Shown here in pieces: positions 1-10,153 of a DNA stretch of 64,000 nucleotides; position 1 is the stretch's first letter; each line of letters opens with the position of its first letter. Location: positions 5,215 to 69,214 of the forward strand of contig JALNXG010000008.1 of the NCBI GenBank assembly GCA_023230485.1, given 5' to 3'. The DNA comes from Melioribacteraceae bacterium (GTDB taxonomy: Bacteria; Bacteroidota; Ignavibacteria; Ignavibacteriales; Melioribacteraceae). Made by a program: the position numbers and the translations under genes. The notes beneath the pieces were generated by a model that ran no database searches, was not told the DNA's origin, and saw only the letters and a program-made list of their open reading frames with translations.

Positions 1-1851
1 ATTGTATCTATCTGCAACGTGTGCCTCGAACATTGCCCGAGTACCTTCATAGTTAATGAACTGAGCTTTGTTATCAGCATAATCCTCAAAGTTGATTGTT
101 TCACCTAATCTATTATCAATTGCTTCATTATAATTTTTTAAATCACCAAATGAGAATCCGCCGCAATGGTAATTCCATAAACTATCGATATCATTCAATG
201 AACTTTCTGGAATCATTTTTCTTATGCTCTCAGAAACAGGTAATTGCGCTCCGATACCAACCTCTGTATCGAAACCATAAGCTCCTCCATTTTCTTTGTC
301 CTGCCACCAATAGATTGGAGGCACATAGTCATAAGGTCCAAGCATCTTTACGCCTGTTGCTCCCGATAAAGTGCTATTTAGACCTTTTGCAGCCCCAAGA
401 AATGGACGGGTGGGATCATCATTTTTTAGAATCTCAAAATATTTTTTTTCTAATTCCGGGCGAGGTAATTTATCGCTTCCATAAACCCATAAAAATAAGC
501 TTGGATGATTGCGTAACCATTTGACTTGATCCTGCCAAGATTGCGCAATTAATTCTATGTCTTCTTTTGATTTGATCGAACCGAAATCATCATCAGGTTT
601 TCCAATATATACTTCCCATTCCCATTGACAACTCCATCCTGCCATTACTAATATTCCGTATTCATCGCATATATCATAAATATCTTTATTCTTACCCCAG
701 AATCCTTCTAATCGAATAGTATTCAAACCCATATCACGTACATATTGTAATTGAGTTCTAATATTTTCAGTGGAGTTATCCAAAAATAAATTATCAACCC
801 ATCCACCACCGAGTATTAGAACTTTCTTCCCGTTTAATTTATATCCTCTATATCCATCAGCAGTTAAATAATCCGTTACTTCTCTTATACCAAATTTCGT
901 CTTGTTAAAATCTGATTCATTTCCATTTATCGAAAAAGTTAATTCTAAATCATAAAGTTCTTGCTTACCAAGAGAATAAGTCCACCATATACGAGGGTTA
1001 TTAATAATTAGCTGATTAAATTCATCAGGCAAAAACGAAACTGTTCTATTCTCTTTAGGTTTAAGAAGAATATCTTTACTAAAATATATTCCTCCAATTT
1101 TACCCGTTAATTTGCCTATTACTTCTTCATTACTATTGTTTTGAACTTCTGCTGTAATAGTTAATTCAGCTTTTGATAATGAAAGGATTTCGATTTCTGA
1201 TTTCACAAAAGGATTGCTGATAGAAACAACTCCGGAGGTTTTTACTAAGACTCCTCTCCATAGTCCCATATTATCATCGGGAGCTTTCGGATTCCAATCA
1301 ACAAATCCAATTGTAGGGTCTCCCTTTTGCGGTGGGAATACTTCTACTGCCAATATATTTTTATAAATCGGCGAAAGATTATTGCTTACGTTAATTTCAA
1401 ATTGTCTGAATGACCCAAAGATTTGAGAAGTATCTGCTATCAATTTTCCATTAAGCCATATATTTGCTCTGTAATTAATACCTTCAAAAAATAGTTTTAT
1501 AAATTGATTAGAATGTTTTTTCTCAGTATTAAATTCACATCTATACCACCAAGAAGTATTAAATTTCTCTTTATCAATTCTTTTTAGGTTATCGCTGAAA
1601 AATACATCTTTAAATAAATCATTTTGCTGTAACCCGGCAAATACAGTCGAAGGGATTGTAACTGGCAGCCATTCACTTGGAGAATAATTTAACGAAGAAA
1701 TGACACTCCCATCAATAGATAATTTTGAGGAGCTTTCCATTTTCCAACCTTCATTCAAATAGAAATCATTTACCCTATTTTGGCTTTGAATATCCATGTA
1801 TGTACATAAAATAACTATTGCTAAAACATTTATTTTCGATAACAACTTCAT
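1..1851 (-). CDS. GH2 exo-beta-D-glucosaminidase-like enzyme (C-terminus cut by window edge)
   Basis: An open frame starts with ATG at 1851 and runs off the left edge, giving 617 visible residues. The N-terminus is a signal peptide. GH2 sugar-binding and immunoglobulin-like sandwich domains follow, then a TIM barrel. The barrel contains WVYGSDKLP with Asp460 and GFDTEVGIGAQLP with Glu530. This Asp/Glu pair, about 70 residues apart, is the arrangement known for exo-beta-D-glucosaminidases such as CsxA, rather than the NE pair of beta-galactosidases. The expected role is removal of glucosamine from the non-reducing end of chito-oligosaccharides outside the cytoplasm. It begins 6 nt after the GH16 gene, so the two are probably co-transcribed. 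Family is confident; the chitosan substrate is inferred. Confidence 0.85.
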   Translation of the reverse strand, partial: MKLLSKINVLAIVILCTYMDIQSQNRVNDFYLNEGWKMESSSKLSIDGSVISSLNYSPSEWLPVTIPSTVFAGLQQNDLFKDVFFSDNLKRIDKEKFNTSWWYRCEFNTEKKHSNQFIKLFFEGINYRANIWLNGKLIADTSQIFGSFRQFEINVSNNLSPIYKNILAVEVFPPQKGDPTIGFVDWNPKAPDDNMGLWRGVLVKTSGVVSISNPFVKSEIEILSLSKAELTITAEVQNNSNEEVIGKLTGKIGGIYFSKDILLKPKENRTVSFLPDEFNQLIINNPRIWWTYSLGKQELYDLELTFSINGNESDFNKTKFGIREVTDYLTADGYRGYKLNGKKVLILGGGWVDNLFLDNSTENIRTQLQYVRDMGLNTIRLEGFWGKNKDIYDICDEYGILVMAGWSCQWEWEVYIGKPDDDFGSIKSKEDIELIAQSWQDQVKWLRNHPSLFLWVYGSDKLPRPELEKKYFEILKNDDPTRPFLGAAKGLNSTLSGATGVKMLGPYDYVPPIYWWQDKENGGAYGFDTEVGIGAQLPVSESIRKMIPESSLNDIDSLWNYHCGGFSFGDLKNYNEAIDNRLGETINFEDYADNKAQFINYEGTRAMFEAHVADRYN

Positions 1852-1857
1852 ATTTAT

Positions 1858-3657
1858 CTACTTTAAGTGGACAATTTTTTGAGTGATAATATTTTGCGGC
1901 GTTTGTAAAGTTACAAAAAATACACCACTAGAAAAATTCTTTGGATCCACTTCCAATTTATGTATACCTGCATCTTTAACACCGTTAAATACTTCAATGC
2001 ATTTTCTTCCCAATGAATCAAATATTGTTATATCAACAGGCGTTTGCTTAGATAAAGTATAACTAATATTAAAAGTTGGATTGAAAGGATTGGGATACAA
2101 CTGCATTTCAATATCTGTTGGTAAAACCTTTCCTAAATCATCTTTTAAGTCAGTTTTCGATGTTTGTTCGATTGTTATTCCATGAAGTATTGTATATCCC
2201 TTTATCGATTTGAAATAAACTTTTAACATGTTGTCATTTACATAAATTTCAGAGAAAGTTTTTACTAATCCCTTATTATATCCTACTTCATTCTTTATCT
2301 GAAAATCTGATAATACTTTCTTCCCATTTATAAAAACGTCGAATATTCTATCTGTAAATCCGCTTGAATCAGATTCAACGAAGAATAATTTCACTTCATA
2401 AGTTCCATTTGCAACTCGATGCTGATATGAATTGATATTCTCTAAACCATCATTAAAAAAGGAGGAATTTTCTCCTGAGAATATAACACCAGATTCTTTC
2501 TTAATTACACCACCACCCGTGCCATATTCTTTTTTAGCATCAAAAGTTTGCTCCGAAAGAATTACGTTTCCGGAATTAGGATTACCAATATCTATGATCA
2601 TAGGAGATGTATGTGCACTATAAACTGAGAATGGCTTTAATCCCATTACATTCGGATTTGGGGCAAGGTCCTTTATTCCTTTAATAGCAGTAGAATAGGA
2701 TTGCCCAGGTTTCGCACCTGTTACATCAAAATTAATTCGAGTATTGTTTTCACTTAGAATAGGGTTTGATATTTTTAGACTTGGTGTAATATAATTTGAC
2801 AATTCTTTCGTGGAAGTTTCTTCCAATGGTTCTGAGAACTTAATAGATAATTTATCATCATAAATCCATCCGCTAATTGGATAAGGTGCATCTATATCAG
2901 CATCGGGAATAGCAGCCGCATGTACGGCAGTTTCACCTTGATTTGTCATACAAAGCATTAAATAACCATCTTTTAACAAAACATTTTGTGCCTTGAAATC
3001 GGCAAGGTTAGAACCAAATGTGCTATTTGACTTTCTCCAACGTGAATCGTTAAAAGTATCAAAATTATCTTCCCATTTAAATGTAAATTCATTCTCTTTT
3101 TCGGGAGTGTATTCATAATATTTTATCCAATCATAATAAGCGTATAGAGGTAATGCAGATGGACTAAAAGCACCAGCCCATTCAACTGAATTTGGAATCC
3201 AGAAATTCATCATTATGGCTTGAGGTAAATTCAATGTTTGAATTCTTTCTGCGGAATCCCGATATATTTCAAAGCCATCCACCCACCATGAAACATAAGT
3301 AGGTGTCCATTCAATTGCATAAATATGAAATGCTGAATGAGGATTAAAGTTTAATACCTGTCTGTGGTTTACACCTTTTTGATCAGGTGTAAAAGAAGTG
3401 AACTCGGCTTCAGTATTTCTAAATCCCATCACTTCAATATCTATCTCATTATAAGTGCTTGATTTCGTATTATATGTAAATAGAGTAGTTGTAACTCCAC
3501 TAGCCTCAGCTGTTCTCATACGAATTTCGATTCTACCATATAGAATCGAATCAAAAGTACGAACTTCACCGCTCCAATATTTTTTTTGTGCAGTTATTGT
3601 AGAACTGCCTAATATAAATATTAAGAGCACAAAAATTAATTCCTTTATTCTAATCAT
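1858..3657 (-). CDS. Secreted, circularly permuted GH16 beta-glucanase (lichenase-like) with Ig-like, malectin-like and sorting domains
   Basis: 599 residues with a signal peptide at 1-23. The GH16 catalytic core comes first: EIDIEVMG at 71-78, with Glu71 as likely nucleophile and Glu75 as acid/base, then AIEWTPTYVSWWVDG. The segment that normally opens a GH16 domain (FKWEDNFDTFNDSRW, then KDGYLMLCMT) comes after the core, around residues 193-240. The same permuted order is known in the Fibrobacter succinogenes 1,3-1,4-beta-glucanase, which this resembles closely. An SbsA/Ig-like region (about 255-340), a malectin-like sugar-binding domain (about 350-500) and a C-terminal sorting module starting LYPNPFNP follow. 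It probably hydrolyses mixed-linkage beta-glucan at the cell surface. It is first in an operon with the GH2 gene. Confidence 0.88.
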   Translation of the reverse strand: MIRIKELIFVLLIFILGSSTITAQKKYWSGEVRTFDSILYGRIEIRMRTAEASGVTTTLFTYNTKSSTYNEIDIEVMGFRNTEAEFTSFTPDQKGVNHRQVLNFNPHSAFHIYAIEWTPTYVSWWVDGFEIYRDSAERIQTLNLPQAIMMNFWIPNSVEWAGAFSPSALPLYAYYDWIKYYEYTPEKENEFTFKWEDNFDTFNDSRWRKSNSTFGSNLADFKAQNVLLKDGYLMLCMTNQGETAVHAAAIPDADIDAPYPISGWIYDDKLSIKFSEPLEETSTKELSNYITPSLKISNPILSENNTRINFDVTGAKPGQSYSTAIKGIKDLAPNPNVMGLKPFSVYSAHTSPMIIDIGNPNSGNVILSEQTFDAKKEYGTGGGVIKKESGVIFSGENSSFFNDGLENINSYQHRVANGTYEVKLFFVESDSSGFTDRIFDVFINGKKVLSDFQIKNEVGYNKGLVKTFSEIYVNDNMLKVYFKSIKGYTILHGITIEQTSKTDLKDDLGKVLPTDIEMQLYPNPFNPTFNISYTLSKQTPVDITIFDSLGRKCIEVFNGVKDAGIHKLEVDPKNFSSGVFFVTLQTPQNIITQKIVHLK

Positions 3658-3831
3658 GATATTCTCACATTTTATTCTTATTTAATTTTTATTTTTTGCT
3701 TTAAGATATTATCCGTTTGATTATCTACCAAATTTTTTTTTCAAATATAAGCAGAAATAAAATCAATTTAATCAGATGTTATGGCAATAATCAATTATAG
3801 TTTCAATTTCAATTGAGGTTAGAATATAAAA

Positions 3832-3868
3832 TAAGGGATATGACAGGAGGCGTTTGTCATATCCCTTA
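3832..3868 (-). terminator. Intrinsic terminator after the carbohydrate-binding protein gene
   Basis: A perfect 14-bp inverted repeat (3832-3845 with 3855-3868) has a 9-nt loop. On the minus strand it is followed by a T-rich stretch. It lies just past the stop of the gene ending at 3882 and separates it from the GH16-GH2 pair. Confidence 0.8.
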
Positions 3869-3881
3869 TAAAGAGGAGCAC

Positions 3882-6449
3882 TTATTTCAACATCATCATT
3901 TTTATTGTTTTCGTAAATCCATTAGTTACCATTCTGCAGAAATAGATTCCGGATGGAAGATTGGAAGCATCGAATCTTACATCGAATCTTCCAGCATTTC
4001 TAAATTCATTTATTAAAACAGAGACTTCTCTTCCAAGTACATCAAATACTTTTATAGAGACATTTCCCTGATTTTTCATATTAAATGAAATTACGGTAGA
4101 AGGGTTGAAAGGATTCGGATAGTTCTGATTTAGCCTAAAGTCAGTAATTATCTCTTCATTAGCATATTCATCTTCAATGTCAGTCCATTTATCACCAATC
4201 CAAGTATTTGTCCATACAGAAACGTCTTTATAAGAAAGATCATTACTCTTTAAAGAGTAAGTAACTACTAATTCTCTAGTTTTTGCTGGTAGAGTTCCAT
4301 CGTTATCATTTCCGATAAAATCGATCGGAATTCTCATACCCAATTGTGGTTTGAAAACATGACCCGCTTTAATTTTTTCAGCAATCGCCGCAAAAGATAT
4401 TTTAGCTTCAATAGTATATCCACCAGTAAATTTCTCTACAAATTTAAAATCAGGAGATGTTGCATCAAGAATAATTCCGCCACCAGACATATCTAACATT
4501 GCACACCATTGATTGAATCTAAAATGGTAATCTGTTTCTGTACCTTTTTGATATGCAATATGAGAAGGTCCTCTTTGATCATAAAGACCTATGAAAAGAT
4601 CAATACCATCATATAGATATGAATTATCTAGATTATTTGTTTCGTCTGAGAAAAGAACGTTATCATTAACATCTATTCCTACATATAGATAATTATCGTC
4701 TGCCGCAATATGCGCTACGAATGAAAAATCTGCATCATTATCCAATGTATAGCCATATCCGTCAGGTATATGAGCTGTTGATTTAGCCAAAGAGATTTCA
4801 AAAGGTACAATTCCGGCAAATTCAGAAAGATCACCATCAGCAGCAAAATTAGTAGGTGCACCTAAAGAAATTACAGGAACTCCTTTCGCTAAGTTTGTTA
4901 CACCTGCTGTAGAAGCGGTAAATGGTCCTTCATTACCTGCTGCATCAACACACTGAACAGCATAATAGTATGTTACATTTTGATCTCGAGCCGGTGAGAA
5001 TAGAACGTGATTCATTGATTGTGCACTCTCAGCGATTTTAAAACCTATTTGGTCTACTTTTCTTGAGGTAATATCCGTAATCGGCTCTAAGCTTGCGAAT
5101 ACGTTATATACTTCACCTTCTTCAAATGGGACATCATCCCAGAGAATTAAATTATTATAGTTGCCTGCAGCACCATTTACTTGCACCGGAGCCAAAGGAG
5201 CTAATACGTCAAACACGGGAGATCCAGTCCATATTTCATCTAAATAAACTACTTGATTCTGCCAGCGGGTATCATTAGTTCTAAAAATCTTTAATTGAGA
5301 TACTTTTGATTTATCAAATGTACCATCAACATGAGCAGAAGTAAGATCATCCCATACTCCGGCTGTAAGATTAAATTGATTTAGCGGAATAACAATAGTT
5401 TTCCAATTACCATCGTAATTCATATTATCAGCATATAGATAATAATCGGTTTCAAATGGATAATCCGCAGTTGCTGCTCCATCCTCATCTACATCTTGGA
5501 AAATAAGGCGGAGATCGCCAATCCCAGCAGGAGCTTTGATTTTTAGTTTCAAAGTATCTTGATCCCATTGCTCGCTTAAATTAGCTTTTTTTATTAATTC
5601 AAAAATAGGTCCATCCCATTGACCGGGAGTAGTCCATTTCAAACTGTATTTGTGTGTAGCAGGATTAGAAGATTCTTCATCAGATACAACGGTAGACCCA
5701 TTTCTTCCTTGACTAAAAATAATAGAAGCTGGGATTGATTTTCCGTTAAAGAACGTCAATGCTTTTGTCTGCTTTCCATGTAATTCTAAAGCATCAAAAT
5801 AAATAGTTCCTTCGGCAACTTTTAATTGTTGACCATCAACAAGAAATTCCCAAACAAAACCTTTAATTTTTTCTAAATCTAAAAGTTGATTGCCCAATTG
5901 CATACCGCCCCATGTTCTTTGTGCAAATCCTTTCCCTTCAGTATTATCATTATTTACTAAAGGCATTGTAACATAATTCCAACCAGGCGTTTGAGTTTTT
6001 AGTATAGAATGAAAACTGAAATATTTTTCACAATCAGTTTGAACATAAGTATTATTACCGGTTGGAGAATTACTTACATCCAATAAACAAAATCTGAAAA
6101 CCATATTGACGTCATCGGCTACGGGTTTTTCCACATAATAACGGAAGGTTAAACTATCGTAACCAGATAAATCATAAGTATCGTTGGAATCTGGGCACCA
6201 TTGCTCCATGCCAACAAACCAACCCCAAGAATCATAACCGGAAGTTTTATATTCCACTTTCATAGCTCCGGTACCGCTGAATTTTGGTGTTGTTACATAA
6301 GAAAGATTAAAAATATCCCCTTCGTGATCATTCAAAATGTTCCAATAATTTGTATCTGTGGGGGCTGAATCAAATGCATCAACTACTTTTTGTGCATTGA
6401 TATTTACGGCGAGAATAAACCAAAACAAAAGGTAAATCAACTTTCTCAT
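3882..6449 (-). CDS. Large secreted carbohydrate-binding protein with CBM9-like domain and sorting module
   Basis: 855 residues, starting with a signal peptide (cleavage near residue 19, after NINA). The N-terminal half is built of beta-rich jelly-roll-like segments (about 20-230 and 240-410) resembling non-catalytic carbohydrate-binding modules. A fibronectin-III-like segment follows around 420-520. A CBM9/DOMON-like sugar-binding domain lies around 540-750, recognisable by the ADGDLSEF start and DGIDLFIGLYDQRG. The C-terminus is the NYPNPFNPST sorting module. I see no glycosidase active-site motif, so it is probably a binding or scaffolding partner for the neighbouring GH16 and GH2 enzymes. 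It has its own terminator. Domain borders are approximate. Confidence 0.7.
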   Translation of the reverse strand: MRKLIYLLFWFILAVNINAQKVVDAFDSAPTDTNYWNILNDHEGDIFNLSYVTTPKFSGTGAMKVEYKTSGYDSWGWFVGMEQWCPDSNDTYDLSGYDSLTFRYYVEKPVADDVNMVFRFCLLDVSNSPTGNNTYVQTDCEKYFSFHSILKTQTPGWNYVTMPLVNNDNTEGKGFAQRTWGGMQLGNQLLDLEKIKGFVWEFLVDGQQLKVAEGTIYFDALELHGKQTKALTFFNGKSIPASIIFSQGRNGSTVVSDEESSNPATHKYSLKWTTPGQWDGPIFELIKKANLSEQWDQDTLKLKIKAPAGIGDLRLIFQDVDEDGAATADYPFETDYYLYADNMNYDGNWKTIVIPLNQFNLTAGVWDDLTSAHVDGTFDKSKVSQLKIFRTNDTRWQNQVVYLDEIWTGSPVFDVLAPLAPVQVNGAAGNYNNLILWDDVPFEEGEVYNVFASLEPITDITSRKVDQIGFKIAESAQSMNHVLFSPARDQNVTYYYAVQCVDAAGNEGPFTASTAGVTNLAKGVPVISLGAPTNFAADGDLSEFAGIVPFEISLAKSTAHIPDGYGYTLDNDADFSFVAHIAADDNYLYVGIDVNDNVLFSDETNNLDNSYLYDGIDLFIGLYDQRGPSHIAYQKGTETDYHFRFNQWCAMLDMSGGGIILDATSPDFKFVEKFTGGYTIEAKISFAAIAEKIKAGHVFKPQLGMRIPIDFIGNDNDGTLPAKTRELVVTYSLKSNDLSYKDVSVWTNTWIGDKWTDIEDEYANEEIITDFRLNQNYPNPFNPSTVISFNMKNQGNVSIKVFDVLGREVSVLINEFRNAGRFDVRFDASNLPSGIYFCRMVTNGFTKTIKMMMLK

Positions 6450-6568
6450 AGTCTTTTCCTTGTTTTTGAGATTAATGAAAAAAAAATAGTATTTATATAA
6501 TGAGCAAGCAAGCCAAATGCTTTAAGTGCACATTTAAGGCGGTGAACGAGCAAATAGTTTTTAATTTC

Positions 6569-8320
6569 TTATTTCAGAAATGTCATTTTTTTTGAAATCC
6601 TCCTTTCGTTTGCTTGTAAAGTATAGATATAAATTCCCGAGGTGATTTTTTCTCCAAATTGATTATTAGCACTATAATTTATTGAATAAATCCCTGCGGA
6701 ACATTCTTTATTTAATAGTTCTGCCACATAATTACCAAGTATATCATAAATTTTGATTATTACAAAAGCATTTCGTTTTAATGAGAATTTAATTTTGCAT
6801 TCTCCATTAAATGGATTAGGATAATTTTGTTCAAGAGTGAATTCATTGTTTATTTCTCCCCTTTCACTTTGAACATCTGACACATCTAATCCTTCAATAG
6901 GGATACAAATCGTGTTACAATTAGAATTAATTTTTATTGTATCAATAAATGGGTATAATGATAAATCTGATCTAAAATATATTTTAAGAGAGATTGAGTC
7001 ATTCGGATTTATAACTTCAGGTAAATCAGAAGGGATAATAAATGATCTAGAATTATTTCTTATCGAAGTGATCGTTACAGGAAAACTATTTTTATTATAC
7101 AAAGTGATTTTTGATGAAATAGTATCTGATTGTTTGGTAGTAACAAATTGAGTTTTTTCTATCCAATAAGTTATCTCTAAATAGTCAGAAATTTTCGGAC
7201 TGCCCCAAGGGTAGCGGTATGCTCGATAAGTTGAATAATCTTTTTCAAAAGAGAGTTCAAAAACTTCTCTCCCCTGTGGAGTAACTTCCGTAATAGCGGG
7301 AACTGCCGCTCCCCAACCAATAAAAGTATTTCCGTTTGGCAAACGTTGGCTATATCCAAGTCCATAACTAAAAATATCCGGCGTATTTCTATATTCCCAA
7401 ACTAATTTAGCAGTTTTATTTATTTCATCTAACTCATATTCTAAAGCTCGCGAATAAGAGACGCTTTGCGGTTCTCTTCTAAAACCATTATCAAATAATA
7501 ATAAGTTACCATTTGGTAATCTTCTTGCGGCATGCTGCCAAGAAAATTTTAATGGATCTCTTATAAAAGTAAATTGATTCTTTTTACCACCAAGCCGCCA
7601 TAAAACAGATCCACTCTTTCTTTCTATTTTAATAACTTCTTGAGTATTCCTAAGTGAGACTAATAGATTGCCATCGAAATCCACGTCAATTGAATTTGCA
7701 TGCGTTACGTCAATAGTGCCTTGCTTAAGATCTGAATATGAATCCCTTATATCGATATGATCCCAAGTTTTCCATTCAAATATCAGATTTTTATCTTTGT
7801 CAATCTCTTGAATATAATAACCAATAACTGTGGCAGAATCTCTTCCCCCTTCTACTATCCTACTCATATTAACTTTTCTACTATCAAATCCAAGAATCAA
7901 ATAATTTCCATTCGGTAAAATTCGTAATTCATGAAAATCTGTATAAAGCTCACCAACACATTTTATACTATCGATTAATTCATAACTACTATTCATAATA
8001 TAGAAGCAATCACCACCTCTATCAAAATAACTTAAGACTCCATTTGGTTGAGGTTTAAAATCATATATACTGCTCTTTACTTTCTTGAAAAATTTAGGAG
8101 TTCCCCCATTATCTATAATCATTAAGTAAGGTACTTTAGAAGCGGTTGGGGCTAAAAAGATACTTGATGTATCACAGCCAAAGGATTTTGTTATTTTGAA
8201 TTTCGGCAGATCGTCCGGGTAATTGTTTTGTGAATTAATTATTCCAGAAAAAGAAATGATAAAAATTAATATTGCTCTCCACAGCATTCTATGAAATTCA
8301 TTGAATTGATTCCGTGTCAT
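6569..8320 (-). CDS. Secreted arylsulfotransferase (ASST)-family protein with sorting module
   Basis: About 583 residues. The longest frame begins with GTG at 8329. ATG at 8320 is chosen here, and ATG at 8287, directly before a hydrophobic signal segment, is also possible; no strong ribosome binding site decides between them. The body has beta-propeller-like repeats ending in LPNGN, with HANSIDVD and QHAARRLPNGN matching the conserved His-containing motifs of the arylsulfotransferase (Arylsulfotran_2) family. The C-terminus is the NYPNPFN sorting module. Known family members transfer sulfate between phenolic compounds in the periplasm. Whether this one is enzymatic or a binding propeller is not decidable here. 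It lies upstream of the polysaccharide genes on the same strand. Confidence 0.7.
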   Translation of the reverse strand: MTRNQFNEFHRMLWRAILIFIISFSGIINSQNNYPDDLPKFKITKSFGCDTSSIFLAPTASKVPYLMIIDNGGTPKFFKKVKSSIYDFKPQPNGVLSYFDRGGDCFYIMNSSYELIDSIKCVGELYTDFHELRILPNGNYLILGFDSRKVNMSRIVEGGRDSATVIGYYIQEIDKDKNLIFEWKTWDHIDIRDSYSDLKQGTIDVTHANSIDVDFDGNLLVSLRNTQEVIKIERKSGSVLWRLGGKKNQFTFIRDPLKFSWQHAARRLPNGNLLLFDNGFRREPQSVSYSRALEYELDEINKTAKLVWEYRNTPDIFSYGLGYSQRLPNGNTFIGWGAAVPAITEVTPQGREVFELSFEKDYSTYRAYRYPWGSPKISDYLEITYWIEKTQFVTTKQSDTISSKITLYNKNSFPVTITSIRNNSRSFIIPSDLPEVINPNDSISLKIYFRSDLSLYPFIDTIKINSNCNTICIPIEGLDVSDVQSERGEINNEFTLEQNYPNPFNGECKIKFSLKRNAFVIIKIYDILGNYVAELLNKECSAGIYSINYSANNQFGEKITSGIYIYTLQANERRISKKMTFLK

Positions 8321-8520
8321 ATAAACCACTTAGTCGCCTCACCATTATTCGTTACATAAATGTAAAGATAAATGAGCAGATTGTCATCATTTTTACGGCA
8401 TAAAAGACGTGGTATAAGCGATTATTTAGATTAATATTATTAAGTAACTTTTAACTGTGATTATCTAGAACAAGGTGTACATTAAGTAGCAATTCTATAT
8501 ATGAACTAAAATTGCTGTTC

Positions 8521-8549
8521 TTATTAAGCATTTCTTCTTAATGTATAAT
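8521..8549 (+). promoter_or_regulatory. Candidate promoter for the OmpA-family gene
   Basis: TATAAT at 8544-8549 is preceded by TTATTA at 8521-8526 with a 17-nt spacer, 40 nt before the ATG at 8589. The -35 match is weak. The gene also has a strong purine-rich ribosome binding site (AAGGAG) just before its start. Confidence 0.4.
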
Positions 8550-8588
8550 TAAAATTAATTTAATATAATAAAAGGAAAAGGAGTACAG

Positions 8589-10112
8589 ATGAAAAAGAAA
8601 ATATTACTAATATTTCTTATACTAACATCATTTTTGAGCATTAATACGTTTGCTCAGATGAAAGATTATGGGCTAAAGATCGGTTTGCAATTTAGTGGTA
8701 TTATGCCATATACAGAATTTGAAGTTGAAAATGGATTATCAATGTCATCATATTTAGGAAGAGGTTTCCTACGAGTTGAACTTATAGATGCAATAAATGT
8801 TGAGTTTGGTGCAGGTTATGGTAATCTTACAGGAGATGCTTTTAATTTTATTACCAATTCAAAAGGTGGAGGATCATATAGTACTAAAATCATTCCTATT
8901 GATCTAAGATTGCTTATTATGCCTTTCGATATGAAAAACTGGAATCCATATTTATATGGTGGTTTTGGTATGTTAAACTATACTGTTGGCATTAAACCTA
9001 TAATTGCTTCTCCAAATCCGGTGGACGCAGAAGGCTGGACAGGAATTATACCTTTTGGTATAGGTACTGAAATTAAAATGAGTGAAGATATTTTAGTGGA
9101 TTTATCTGTAGGTGGTTCTTTTGCATTGAAGGATAATTTAAACTTCTACAATGATAATGATAAAAATGATGCCTATTTCAATATTTCTGCTGGTATTATC
9201 TTTACTGGTGAAAGTAGCAGTTCAGATAAAGATAAAGATGGTTTGACTAAAGCAGAAGAGCTTGAATTAGGTACAGACCCAAATAATCCCGATACAGATA
9301 GTGATGGTCTAAAAGATGGCGATGAAATTAATGTTTATAAAACTGACCCATTAAATCCCGATAGTGATTCTGACGGATTAAAAGATGGCGAAGAAGTTTT
9401 TACCTATCAAACAAATCCTAATTTAGCTGATACGGATTCCGATGGTCTAAGAGATGGAGACGAAATTAATACTTATAGAACTGATCCTAAAAACGCTGAT
9501 TCTGATGGTGATAGATTAAATGATGGCGATGAAGTTCTAAAATACAAAACAGATCCATTAAAGACGGATACAGATTTTGACGGTTTGAGTGATTATGATG
9601 AAGTAATTACTTATAAAACCAATCCACTTGTTGCTGATACAGATGGTGGATCGGTAACTGATGGAAAAGAAATTACTAATAAAACTAATCCTTTAGACCC
9701 ATCTGATGACATTATTAAAAGACAGGAACCAAAAGAGGTTTCCAGAGAATGGACTTTTAGCACCGATAAATTGTTCTTCGCTTTAGATAAATATAAACTT
9801 AGTGATGAAGGAAAAAACACACTTAGTGAAGTTTATGACGAAGTAAGCAAATATGAATCGGGAACATCGATCGAAATAAACGGACATGCAGATGCTACCG
9901 GAAGCGATTCATATAACATGAAACTTTCTGAAAAACGTGCTAATGCAGTTAAAGATTATTTCGTAAGCCGAGGATTGGATGCAAACGTGTTTACCGTTAA
10001 ATGGTTTGGCGAAAGAAACCCTATTGCTTCAAACGATACACCTGAAAATAGAGCAAGTAATAGACGTGTAGAAGTAAAAGCTAAGGGTATGCAGACGATA
10101 GATGTAAAATAA
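8589..10112 (+). CDS. OmpA-family outer-membrane protein with thrombospondin type 3 repeats
   Basis: 507 residues. A signal peptide (1-22, ending TFAQ) is followed by an N-terminal outer-membrane beta-barrel (about 25-205, including GAGYGNLTGD and YGGFGMLNY). About six calcium-binding thrombospondin type 3 repeats of the form DTDSDGLKDGDE span roughly 215-375. The C-terminal OmpA domain (about 395-500) contains INGHADATGSDSYNMKLSEKR and NRRVEV, the motif that binds peptidoglycan diaminopimelate. The protein should tether the outer membrane to the wall through a rigid calcium-dependent linker. It stands alone, with a clear ribosome binding site and a downstream terminator. Confidence 0.92.
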   Translation: MKKKILLIFLILTSFLSINTFAQMKDYGLKIGLQFSGIMPYTEFEVENGLSMSSYLGRGFLRVELIDAINVEFGAGYGNLTGDAFNFITNSKGGGSYSTKIIPIDLRLLIMPFDMKNWNPYLYGGFGMLNYTVGIKPIIASPNPVDAEGWTGIIPFGIGTEIKMSEDILVDLSVGGSFALKDNLNFYNDNDKNDAYFNISAGIIFTGESSSSDKDKDGLTKAEELELGTDPNNPDTDSDGLKDGDEINVYKTDPLNPDSDSDGLKDGEEVFTYQTNPNLADTDSDGLRDGDEINTYRTDPKNADSDGDRLNDGDEVLKYKTDPLKTDTDFDGLSDYDEVITYKTNPLVADTDGGSVTDGKEITNKTNPLDPSDDIIKRQEPKEVSREWTFSTDKLFFALDKYKLSDEGKNTLSEVYDEVSKYESGTSIEINGHADATGSDSYNMKLSEKRANAVKDYFVSRGLDANVFTVKWFGERNPIASNDTPENRASNRRVEVKAKGMQTIDVK

Positions 10113-10153
10113 TGATTTATATAAAATAATTTACCCTTCTATCGAAGACAAAT

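Noticed and set aside
96..524. Plus-strand frame of 142 codons
   Set aside because: It is the opposite-strand shadow of the GH2 gene, without ribosome binding site or recognisable protein features.
9229..9715. Tandem DNA repeats
   Set aside because: The near-repeated GATACAGATAGTGATGG-like stretches encode calcium-binding thrombospondin type 3 repeats of the OmpA-family protein, so they are explained by protein structure.
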